From JAUPKT01 sp964427855 (GTDB lineage Bacteria; Desulfobacterota; Desulfomonilia; Desulfomonilales; Desulfomonilaceae), in contig CAYRVH010000004.1 of NCBI GenBank assembly GCA_964427855.1, positions 1 to 64,000 on the forward strand: a stretch of DNA of 64,000 nucleotides, in the 5' to 3' direction. The notes beneath the pieces were generated by a model. It saw only the letters and a list, made by a program, of their open reading frames with translations, was not told the DNA's origin and made no database searches. Position 1 is the stretch's first letter. Each line of letters starts with the position of its first letter. A program made the position numbers and the translations under genes. Shown one piece after another: positions 51,285 through 59,515 of this stretch.

Positions 51285-52726
51285 ACCGTCGTCTTGTCAT
51301 TTCTACACTTGCAGCTATTTCTGCCCTCGTGAGCCTGAGTATCATCGCTGCTGTACCGTGGGCCTTGTACTACGGAGAACAGACGTGGAAAATCCTCTCG
51401 GTGATATCCTTTGCGTTGTCCGTCATCGGCGTATCGATCTTTTCGCTATTTCGGGAGCGCGGTGCGGCGTACGGATCAAAAGAGGCGTTGGTTATCGTCT
51501 CGGCTGGGTGGTTTTTGGCGAGCGTCATCGGGGCAATCCCCTATGTGGCTACAGGGGTGTTGCCAAATTTTGTCGACGCCCTTTTTGAATCCGTCTCTGG
51601 ATTCTCGACGACAGGGGCCTCTGTAATCCCTGATCCCGAAAGTCTTCCGAAAAGCGTTTTGTTTTGGCGCAGCACGACGCATTGGCTGGGGGGCATGGGG
51701 ATCGTTGTCCTCTCTGTGGCCGTCATGCCATTTCTTGGAGTTGGGGGTATGGGCATGCTCAAGGCTGAGGTACCATCTCCTGTCATCGACAGGTTGAGAC
51801 CCAGGGTGACGGGCACAGCTCGAACGCTCTGGAAAGTGTATATAGTCCTCACTGCGGCAGAGGTGTTGCTGTTGATCCTCGGGGGCATGACCCTTTTCGA
51901 TTCCCTGTGCCACACGTTTGGAACCGTTGCGACTGGCGGATTTTCCACCAAAACCTCCTCAATAGCTCATTACAATAGCCGCTACATCGACATAGTAATT
52001 ACCATATTCATGATTGCCGCAGGATTGAATTTCACCCTGCATTTCGAAGCATTACAAGGAAATCCAAAAGCCTACTTGAGATCTACCGAATGCGTAGTCT
52101 ATCTCCTGCTCTTCGCCGGCGCAACATTGTTTGTAGCCTTTCAATTGTGGAGCCGCGACTATTATGGCCTCGGAGACGCCCTCTGTCAGTCTGGATTCCA
52201 AGTAGCCTCTATTATGACCACCACAGGATACGTCACCGCAAACTGGGAGTTGTGGCCCTATGGCGTGCAATGGCTCCTCGTATGTCTGATGTTTGTAGGC
52301 GGTTGCGCGGGAAGTACGGGCGGAGGCATGAAATGCCTGCGCGTCATCGTGGCGGCCAAGCATGTGTTCCGTGAACTCTTTCTCCTGGTACATCCAAGGG
52401 CTGTGATGCCTCTCAAAGTTGATGCGAGGGCCATAGCGGGTCCTGTGGTCAACAGCATCATGGCGTTCACGAGCTTATTTGTGGGGGTCTGGGCGGCGTC
52501 AGTCTTGCTGCTGATCCTGATAGAGGCTGACATGGTTACCGCTATCGGGGCGGTGACGGCATCCTTGTGCAATGTGGGGCCCGGCTTGGAGGGCGTTGGA
52601 GCGCTTGACAATTATGCCTGGCTCACCAGCCCCTCGAAAATCCTTCTCACATTCGACATGCTCGTGGGCAGACTTGAACTCTTCACGGTGCTTGTCTTAT
52701 TCGCGCCCGTTTTTTGGCGGGAATGA
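51281..52726 (+). CDS. trkH: Trk potassium transporter membrane subunit TrkH
   Basis: A 481-residue membrane protein of the TrkH/KtrB superfamily with four pore-like repeats. Selectivity-filter segments include SVSGFSTTGASVI near residue 110, GTVATGGFSTK near 220, IMTTTGYVTANWELWP near 312 and SLCNVGPGLEGVG near 425. With TrkA it imports potassium. Translation is coupled to trkA by the four-base overlap ATGA. Confidence 0.96.
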   Translation: MNRRLVISTLAAISALVSLSIIAAVPWALYYGEQTWKILSVISFALSVIGVSIFSLFRERGAAYGSKEALVIVSAGWFLASVIGAIPYVATGVLPNFVDALFESVSGFSTTGASVIPDPESLPKSVLFWRSTTHWLGGMGIVVLSVAVMPFLGVGGMGMLKAEVPSPVIDRLRPRVTGTARTLWKVYIVLTAAEVLLLILGGMTLFDSLCHTFGTVATGGFSTKTSSIAHYNSRYIDIVITIFMIAAGLNFTLHFEALQGNPKAYLRSTECVVYLLLFAGATLFVAFQLWSRDYYGLGDALCQSGFQVASIMTTTGYVTANWELWPYGVQWLLVCLMFVGGCAGSTGGGMKCLRVIVAAKHVFRELFLLVHPRAVMPLKVDARAIAGPVVNSIMAFTSLFVGVWAASVLLLILIEADMVTAIGAVTASLCNVGPGLEGVGALDNYAWLTSPSKILLTFDMLVGRLELFTVLVLFAPVFWRE

Positions 52727-53174
52727 CCCATTTGGCAATTGGAGGCATGACAGAAAGGCCAAGCAAGGCCTCGCCATTGCAAGACAGTGCCACACTCCGC
52801 CCGCAACCAAAGTGGACTACGCCTCTTCCATGCCAAAAACCGTCAACCTCGCAGCAGCCCCATGTCGTATAGGAGTTCCCGAAAATAGTACGAATTGATC
52901 TCATGCCGTCGCTATGTCGTCCTGACAAAAGTGAGGGTCCCTGGTACGTTCCGTGGCTTCTTGATGAGGTGGGAATGACGATCCGACTCATGGCCATTTC
53001 GTTTTTTTTTTGCGGATGGATATAACGCCAGCCATGCGGTGCATTCTCCACGACGAAACTTTTTTTGGCAATCACCCATGCATCGAGACTCACTGGCAGC
53101 AATGGCTTCTGGGGCAGGAGAGTTTCGGGCGATTCTCGAAATTTTCGTCGGAATGAGTCCGCACCATCGAGTTG
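52727..53174. other. Intergenic region after trkH
   Basis: Nearly 450 bases without a supported gene before the R1 repeat. Small frames on both strands here match nothing known. A run of ten T near 53003-53012 is not preceded by a clear GC stem. Confidence 0.4.
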
Positions 53175-53430
53175 GTGAGTACTTTCGAAAACCGCTACGG
53201 AGCCAGGAGAAACGAAATCTTGTCATTTGGAAGGAGCAAGGCTCGGAAGAAAGTGTGACGCAGCGACATCGATGTCATTTCGAAGAAGCCTTGCGACTGA
53301 GAAATCTTTCTCGCTGGGCCAAGATTTCTCCATTCGCTCGAAATGACAGGCGAAAAGAGCTCGAAATGGCAGGCAGAAAAATGGTCGAAATGACGGCCAC
53401 TTCATGGAATTCGTGAGAGCTTTCGAGATC
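53175..53430 (+). repeat. R1 intergenic repeat, copy 4 (most complete)
   Basis: This copy best shows the element. It starts with GTTGGTGAGTACTTTCGAAA, then TTGTCATTTGGAAGGAGC and GTGTGACGC. The hairpin core follows (53274-53348, TGTCATTTCGAAGAAGCC ... CGCTCGAAATGACA, inner arms GAGAAATCTT and CCAAGATTTCTC), then TGGTCGAAATGACGGCC and a right edge ATTCGTGAGAGCTTTCGAGA that echoes the left edge in direct orientation. Confidence 0.8.
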
Positions 53431-53441
53431 CGATACAAAAG

Positions 53442-56400
53442 TCAGGAAAGCGAGGCGCCCCCATCCAAAATCGCCCGTATCTGAGCGAGCAATTCTTCGA
53501 ATTCAAAGGGCTTCCTGAGAAAGGCAACCGCCCCTGACTTGAGCACCTGCCTTACCGTCTCTTCGGTGGCAAAGCCGCTGGCAACCAACACGCGTACCGT
53601 CGGATCCATCTCCCTTAATTCTTTGAGGCACCGCCTTCCACCCATGCCTGGCATGACCAAATCCAACACTATCAAATCGATCTTCTTTCCATACTCCTGG
53701 TATAATTGCAGCGCCTCTTCTCCAGTCCTTGCCGTGTATAGCGTGTATCCGTAGCCGGCAAACGCCTCGCCCGCCAAACTTACCACCTCGTCCTCGTCAT
53801 CCACCAGCAAGATGGTCTCGCACCCTGAAAGATTCGCCGCCGCCTCTTGAACAGAAACATCCTCCACCACTTCCTGCAATTTTGGGAAATACAGGCTGAA
53901 TGTGGTTCCTGCTCCCGGCTGGCTCTCGCAACGTATAAACCCTTTGTGGGATGCCATGATGCCATAGACGATAGACAAGCCCAGTCCTGTGCCCTCACCA
54001 ATCTTTTTCGTCGTAAAAAACGGCTCGAATATACGTGAGAGCACCTCTTCCTCCATGCCGGCACCGGTATCGGTCACAGTCATAAGCGCATAGTCGCCCG
54101 GAAACGCCTCCGGGTGCCGTGCACAAAAATCAATGCCCAAGGTCACATTTTGGGTTCGAATCGTTAACACGCCCCCGTCCGGCATGGCATGAGCCGCGTT
54201 GACCGATAGGTTCATGAGAACCTGTTCGATCTGGAGAGGATCTCCTTGGATGAGGTGCAGATTGTCTGCCAATTCAAGCCGAATATCCACCATCTTGGGA
54301 ATGGTTCGGAAGAGGAGCTCGTGCACGCGTCGTATTTGGTCGTTCAGATCCAAGGGCCGGGCGTCTGTCTCCATCTTGCGGCTGAATGTCAGCACCCTAC
54401 TCACGAGGTCGCCTGCTCTCCTGGTTGCGGCAGTTACGGCCGACAGTCCTTTGCGACTAGCCTCATCTGTCAGCTTTGCCTGGAGGATCTGACAGTAGCC
54501 CAAGACTACCTGCAAGATGTTGTTCAAATCGTGGGCAATACCTCCCGCCAGGGTGCCCAAGGCCTCCATTTTTTGGGCGTGCAGCAATTCCTTTTGCAGC
54601 ATGGACTCCTGGGTAACATCCCGCTTGACCGCAACGTAGCTCACGACGCGTCCCGAGGAGTCCCTCACCGGCGTGATCGTTGCATCTTCTTCATAAAGGC
54701 TGCCGTCTTTCTTGCGGTTGATGAATCGCCCTGTCCATGCCTTTTTCGCACGCAGCGTCAACCACAATTTCTTGTAAAATTCTGGACTGTGTTTGCCGCT
54801 TTTTAGAATACGCGGGGTCTTTCCGATCGCTTCTTCCTTTGTGTACCCCGTAATCTTTTCGAAAGCCGGATTAACGAACTGGATCACTCCCCTGGAATCA
54901 GTAATGACAATGCTGTCCGCGGTCTGATTGATGGCGGTGATGAGGCGGGCCCTTTCTTCCTCTTGGCGTTTCTGTTCAGTGACTTCTCGGGCAGAGCCCA
55001 CCACGCCTATCATCTGGCCCTGTTCATCCAACATGGGGGCTTTGAACACGTCGAGGAACAAAAATTTCCCTTTGACGTTGCCAAACTCGTCAAATCGTCG
55101 CGGCGCTCGCTCTTCCCGTATGACCGCGTCAGAATCGATGCAAATCTCGCCAAACGTGTGCCAGGAAGGATCGTCTGGGTGCGAGAGCCGTTCTCGCTCG
55201 GCAAAAAACATGTCGGTCTTTCCTACGGGCTCGTCCGTGTCGGTGGCGCCGAGCAGCTTCTCGCAAAGGGCCCTATTCGCAAATATGAATCTGCCTTCCA
55301 GATCTTTCGCCCAAATCATGTCAGGGGAGTTGTCGCACATGAGTCTGACCATTCGATACAGTTCCTTGTATTTCGCTTCCCTCTCTTTAAGCGCATCTTC
55401 GGCTTTTTTTCGCTCGGTGACATCCCGGGCAATGCAGCGCGCCCCTTTGATTTCCCCATCCTCGACAATGAGGTGGGTGCGCGCGCCCAGCCAGAACCTG
55501 GCGCCGTTTTTAGCCATATAGGGCAGTTCAACATACGTAAAGGCATACCGTTCACGACCCTGGCTTTCATAAAGTTCTTTGGCCGCCTCACGATATTCAG
55601 GGGCCACAAGGCTCAGAGAGGACTTCCCTATGAGTTCCTCTTCAGAATAACCCGTCAGCGCTGCCGTCGCGGGATTGACATAGGTGTAGCGCCCCCTCGC
55701 GTCCGTTTCTATGATCAAATCTTGGGCTTCTTCTATAAACGCTCTATATCTTTCCTGGGCTTCTCTGAGTTCCTCCTGCAAACGCTTTTTTTCTGTGATG
55801 TCCCGTGCGCTGCCATGGACTCCGACGGCCTTGCCGTCCCGAAACATAGTCCGTGTCTTGACCTCAAACCAGACTTTTCGCCCGTCTTTGGCATGCACAG
55901 AGACCTCGTATGGACCAGTCTTGTCAGCCTCCCCCCGGCGTTTCATGTCAAAAAACGCCTCCGTCGCAGGCAAGAACTCGGGATCCACTATACTTCGGAA
56001 GTTTTTACCAATGAATTCCTCCTTCTCAAAACCGAGCACTTTCGTTGCCGCCTCATTCACTGAAGTATAATTGCCATCCATGTCATGGGTGTAAACGATG
56101 TCGGCCGAGTGGTCGAACAGGTCTCGATACTTTGCCTCGCTCTCACGAAGGGCGGCTTCGTAGCGTCGGCGATGGAGCACTACGCCGGCAAGCGCAATGA
56201 TCCCCAATCCGAGCAGCCCGATGACGGTCCACAGCAGCGTGTAGTATGCTCGAGAAACATGGGGATCCGGCGCCGGTTTATTGATCAGGGAGCTGCCTTC
56301 CGGCAGCAAGGACGCAGCTATGCCAAATCTTTGTAGTTGATGATGGTCGAACATGTACGCGTTGGGGCTTTCGTACACGATCGGTATGCTAGGGGGACTC

Positions 56401-57293
56401 TCGCCGCTCAAGACCCGCATCGCCAGTCCCGCTGCAGTCTGTCCCTGGCTAAAACCACTGACCAGTTTTCCGCCAACGATGCCGAAGCCGAGCCAGACGT
56501 CCCAGCAAGAATACAGAGGAACACGAGAATGCGCGGCCAATTGTGGCAGCGCATTTTGCATGTTTAATCGGTTCCCATACATGTCCTGGAACAGCGCGAG
56601 AATCAGGATCGCGGTGTCGTTCGGCAGGTGTGAAGACTGGCGCTTCAGGTCATCTAATGACCATTGCTCAACTATGGAAACGTGGAAGAACTTTCTCAAG
56701 TCAGGCAATATGTGGCCCAGTCGCTCAAGGTTTTTTTGTCCGCTCTCGGTGTGGTCTGAAATGACGAGAAGCTTGGTCACGGCCGGTTGTAGGCGCCGAA
56801 TAACCTCGACAGTGCCCAAGATATCAAAATCTTCCACGACGCCGGTGAACAAATGCTCTGCCCCTTGCAGCATATGGCTGTCGAATTTGTTCACCCCACA
56901 GAATACGATGGGCGTTTCGGGACAAAGCGCGTCGTGATGTTTCAGCATGAACTGGAAGGCGTGATCGCCTAAGGCTATGACGACGTCTATCTTCTTTGTG
57001 GCGTACTTGTGTCGGTACACGTCGAACAGTTTTTCTAAGTACTCGGCGTCGTCATAGCGTTTCGTATCCATGTGCTCTGTGATCACATGGATATCCCGCC
57101 CCCTCATGACAGACAGTATTCCCTGATACACTGCCGCGGACCAGTCATAATCTAGACTGTACGAATCGAGCCACAGAACGGTTTTTTTCTGAGCAAAAGA
57201 CGGGTTCACACAAGCGAGTACGCAAAAGACGGCCGCCAGCGGAACGAGGATTGCTATGTGCTTGTGCATTCTGGCCTGGTGAGTCCCTGTCAT
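53442..57293 (-). CDS. Hybrid sensor histidine kinase with periplasmic ABC-type binding domain and four PAS domains
   Basis: A 1283-residue membrane kinase. It has a signal peptide (1-35), a substrate-binding-protein-like sensor (about 38-340, VLWLDSYSLDYDWSAAVYQGIL, VVIALGDHAFQFML, IVFCGVNKF) and a membrane helix (about 352-374). Four PAS/PAC units follow to about 895. HisKA has GGIAHDLNNILQVVLGYCQIL with His921, then the ATPase domain (NAAHAMPDGG, DTGAGM, GTGLGLSIVYGI) and a receiver with Asp1211 in LDLVMPGMGG. AGGAGG precedes the ATG at 57293. The sensor resembles the ABC_sub_bind family, so a small periplasmic ligand is likely. No response regulator is adjacent. Confidence 0.93.
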   Translation of the reverse strand: MTGTHQARMHKHIAILVPLAAVFCVLACVNPSFAQKKTVLWLDSYSLDYDWSAAVYQGILSVMRGRDIHVITEHMDTKRYDDAEYLEKLFDVYRHKYATKKIDVVIALGDHAFQFMLKHHDALCPETPIVFCGVNKFDSHMLQGAEHLFTGVVEDFDILGTVEVIRRLQPAVTKLLVISDHTESGQKNLERLGHILPDLRKFFHVSIVEQWSLDDLKRQSSHLPNDTAILILALFQDMYGNRLNMQNALPQLAAHSRVPLYSCWDVWLGFGIVGGKLVSGFSQGQTAAGLAMRVLSGESPPSIPIVYESPNAYMFDHHQLQRFGIAASLLPEGSSLINKPAPDPHVSRAYYTLLWTVIGLLGLGIIALAGVVLHRRRYEAALRESEAKYRDLFDHSADIVYTHDMDGNYTSVNEAATKVLGFEKEEFIGKNFRSIVDPEFLPATEAFFDMKRRGEADKTGPYEVSVHAKDGRKVWFEVKTRTMFRDGKAVGVHGSARDITEKKRLQEELREAQERYRAFIEEAQDLIIETDARGRYTYVNPATAALTGYSEEELIGKSSLSLVAPEYREAAKELYESQGRERYAFTYVELPYMAKNGARFWLGARTHLIVEDGEIKGARCIARDVTERKKAEDALKEREAKYKELYRMVRLMCDNSPDMIWAKDLEGRFIFANRALCEKLLGATDTDEPVGKTDMFFAERERLSHPDDPSWHTFGEICIDSDAVIREERAPRRFDEFGNVKGKFLFLDVFKAPMLDEQGQMIGVVGSAREVTEQKRQEEERARLITAINQTADSIVITDSRGVIQFVNPAFEKITGYTKEEAIGKTPRILKSGKHSPEFYKKLWLTLRAKKAWTGRFINRKKDGSLYEEDATITPVRDSSGRVVSYVAVKRDVTQESMLQKELLHAQKMEALGTLAGGIAHDLNNILQVVLGYCQILQAKLTDEASRKGLSAVTAATRRAGDLVSRVLTFSRKMETDARPLDLNDQIRRVHELLFRTIPKMVDIRLELADNLHLIQGDPLQIEQVLMNLSVNAAHAMPDGGVLTIRTQNVTLGIDFCARHPEAFPGDYALMTVTDTGAGMEEEVLSRIFEPFFTTKKIGEGTGLGLSIVYGIMASHKGFIRCESQPGAGTTFSLYFPKLQEVVEDVSVQEAAANLSGCETILLVDDEDEVVSLAGEAFAGYGYTLYTARTGEEALQLYQEYGKKIDLIVLDLVMPGMGGRRCLKELREMDPTVRVLVASGFATEETVRQVLKSGAVAFLRKPFEFEELLAQIRAILDGGASLS

Positions 57294-57820
57294 GCCGCTT
57301 CCTCCTTGGCACTTTCCCGGTACATCAGTTTATGAAACATCTATAATCTTTCTCGCAAGAACATGAAGAAAACGTGATACGTCATATTATCATTACGATG
57401 CACAGGGGAACCCCCGAAACGCACCATGAATCACCCTCTCGTGAGGATGAAAAAGCGGGGAGTCTCGACCGATTTGTGATGAAATTCGAGACATTTTTTG
57501 AGACCATTAACCAGGCACCAGGTGGCATGAACCCCGGCCCTATTTGTTTCCAACCACATAAAAGGTTGAGCCGCCACCCGGTCTTGGGGCAATTTTTATA
57601 CGCGTGCTCTACAGGTTCGCGCAGCAATGACCTCTTCGCTGAAGCCGCAGCAAACGACTGCATTTCCCCTTTAATCTATTTTTTTAGAATTTTTGTTCGC
57701 TTTTTGTCAAGAATCGGCTCAAAGGACTTTGTCTTTTGCCTCAGCAGGTCTGCAAACAGCTCCAAAGAATGTCCCGGTTGCGGCTTTCTTCTCATGCCGC
57801 AGCCGGGAGGCGCATCTCCT
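57294..57820. other. Intergenic region with an R2 copy
   Basis: Over 500 bases between two minus-strand genes. Positions about 57372-57490 are R2 copy e; the rest shows no gene I can support. A T-rich stretch near 57665-57706 may help end transcription of neighbouring units. Confidence 0.4.
57372..57490 (+). repeat. R2 intergenic repeat, copy e (diverged)
   Basis: The most diverged R2 copy: AACGTGATACGTCATATTAT, then CCATGAATCACCCTCTCGTG followed by AGGATGA, and GATTTGTGATGAAATTCGAG. The order matches copies b and d, but the first arm has lost much of its similarity. Confidence 0.5.
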
Positions 57821-59269
57821 TCAGCTTGCCCTGCGAAACGCGGCGTAGCGAGCAAGCGCGCCTAAGGCCCGCACGGCTCTCTCAGGGCTCGGCAGCACGG
57901 GCAGCCCACGATCTTGGAGCTCCCGTATAAAGTGCTCATTCCTGGTGTAAAAGCTCCCACCGACTACAGGTTTGCCATATTTGGCACCCAAAGAACTCAC
58001 CGAGGCGGCGAGGTTTGTCACATACTCTTGGACAATGGCCTGCGCATCGCCGGATGCGCCTGTCATGGCCTTCAAGACGGAGGCGACGACCCTCTTGTGG
58101 GGCATGAGGAAATAAATAAACAGACAGTCAACGCATTCGTCTTCCAAAAGGATGCGCGGTATTGCGTCGAAATAATCAGAGTGATTTCTGGCAAAGGTCA
58201 TGTCCACGGGGTTGGCAAAACTTGCCGTATGGGGGAGCAGCGAGCGAAGGGCGCTCTGCGTCGATTGGCTGAACCGAGCCAAGACAAGGCCGCTGCGCTC
58301 CGCTGCGTCTGCTGCGGCCGCCCCGGGGCCCCCGCTATTGGTCAAAATGGCTATTCTGTTTCCCATTGGCAGCGGCTGACTGCCAAGCACCCAGCAGAAA
58401 TCAAAGAGTTCCTCGATTGAAGCCGCGCGAATAACGCCGGTCTGGGCGAATACGCCGTTGTACACTTCGTCTCGGCCCGACAACGCCGCGGTATGGGAAA
58501 GACCTGCTTGGCGGCCCGACGCAGACCCCCCTACATAGTAGGCTACAATGGGTTTATGTTCAGACACCTTGGCGGCGACGCGCACAAAATCTCTTCCTCT
58601 TCTGATCCCTTCGAGGTACAAACCGATGACTTTGGTCCAAGGGCATTCCCCGAGGTAGTCGATGCAATCGATGACGTCTGTCACGGCCTCGTTGCCCACG
58701 CTCAACCCTTGGCTGAACCCTAGTCCAAACTTGGCGAGGTGGACAAACATCTGCGTGACAAAACTACCGCTCTGTGACGCCATGCCGATGAATCCGGGTG
58801 TGGCCTCGTATGGATAGAAGGTGGTGTTCAGTTTGTGGCGCGGATTCACGGCGCCGATGCAATTCGGCCCCAGGAAACGTATCCCATACTGCCGGGCGAT
58901 CGCTATGATGCGGTCTTGCAACGCACGACCCTCCGAACCCGTCTCGGCGAATCCTGCTGAGACTATAATGGCATATTTGATGCCTTTTTTTCCGCAATCC
59001 TCAAGGACTTCGGGCACTATCTTCGTGGGGAGCACAAGGACGGCCAAGTCCACAGGATTCGGCGCGTCTGTGACGCGGGCGTAGGCTTTCAAGCCCAAAA
59101 TTTCCTTGTGGCTGGGATGAATGGGATACACCGGTCCAGGAAAGCCCATGGCAAGTAATTCTCCAAGTTGAACACTCCCCATCGCCATGGGATCGTTTGA
59201 AGCCCCCCAAAAAGCTATACTGCCAGGATGCATGAGCCCATAGAGGGGATGGGTTTCGAACTTTGACAT
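57821..59269 (-). CDS. ADP-forming acyl-CoA synthetase, alpha-type subunit
   Basis: A 482-residue protein made of a CoA-binding Rossmann domain (SIAFWGASNDPMAMG, VLVLPTKIVPEVLEDCGKKGIKYAIIVSAGF) and ligase domains. The phospho-histidine is in GRQAGLSHTAALSG (about residue 260). It splits or makes acyl-CoA with ADP/ATP, conserving energy in fermenting archaea and syntrophic bacteria. GGAGG precedes the ATG. The ATP-grasp beta part is neither fused nor adjacent, so a partner must be encoded elsewhere. Acyl group unknown. Confidence 0.88.
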   Translation of the reverse strand: MSKFETHPLYGLMHPGSIAFWGASNDPMAMGSVQLGELLAMGFPGPVYPIHPSHKEILGLKAYARVTDAPNPVDLAVLVLPTKIVPEVLEDCGKKGIKYAIIVSAGFAETGSEGRALQDRIIAIARQYGIRFLGPNCIGAVNPRHKLNTTFYPYEATPGFIGMASQSGSFVTQMFVHLAKFGLGFSQGLSVGNEAVTDVIDCIDYLGECPWTKVIGLYLEGIRRGRDFVRVAAKVSEHKPIVAYYVGGSASGRQAGLSHTAALSGRDEVYNGVFAQTGVIRAASIEELFDFCWVLGSQPLPMGNRIAILTNSGGPGAAAADAAERSGLVLARFSQSTQSALRSLLPHTASFANPVDMTFARNHSDYFDAIPRILLEDECVDCLFIYFLMPHKRVVASVLKAMTGASGDAQAIVQEYVTNLAASVSSLGAKYGKPVVGGSFYTRNEHFIRELQDRGLPVLPSPERAVRALGALARYAAFRRAS

Positions 59270-59515
59270 AAAACATTAACCTCCGATGAACATGAACAAC
59301 AGATTCAGAGCGCCCACAGGTCTTCATGTACATAGGCCGTGAACATGCACGTCGTCTTCCCATGGAAACGTTTTGAAAAAGGGAGGATATCGAAGCGTCT
59401 CTCGCGGCGTATGCGGCCGGATCGAGGGGACGACCTCGCCTTACAAGTACCCCAACGAAGTATGCTATCATACATGGACGTATTGACGCTACTTCAGGGG
59501 AGTGAGTCCATTTCA

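Noticed and set aside
3209..57490. CRISPR array
   Set aside because: R1 and R2 are spread far apart and diverged, without regular spacers, and no cas genes are present.
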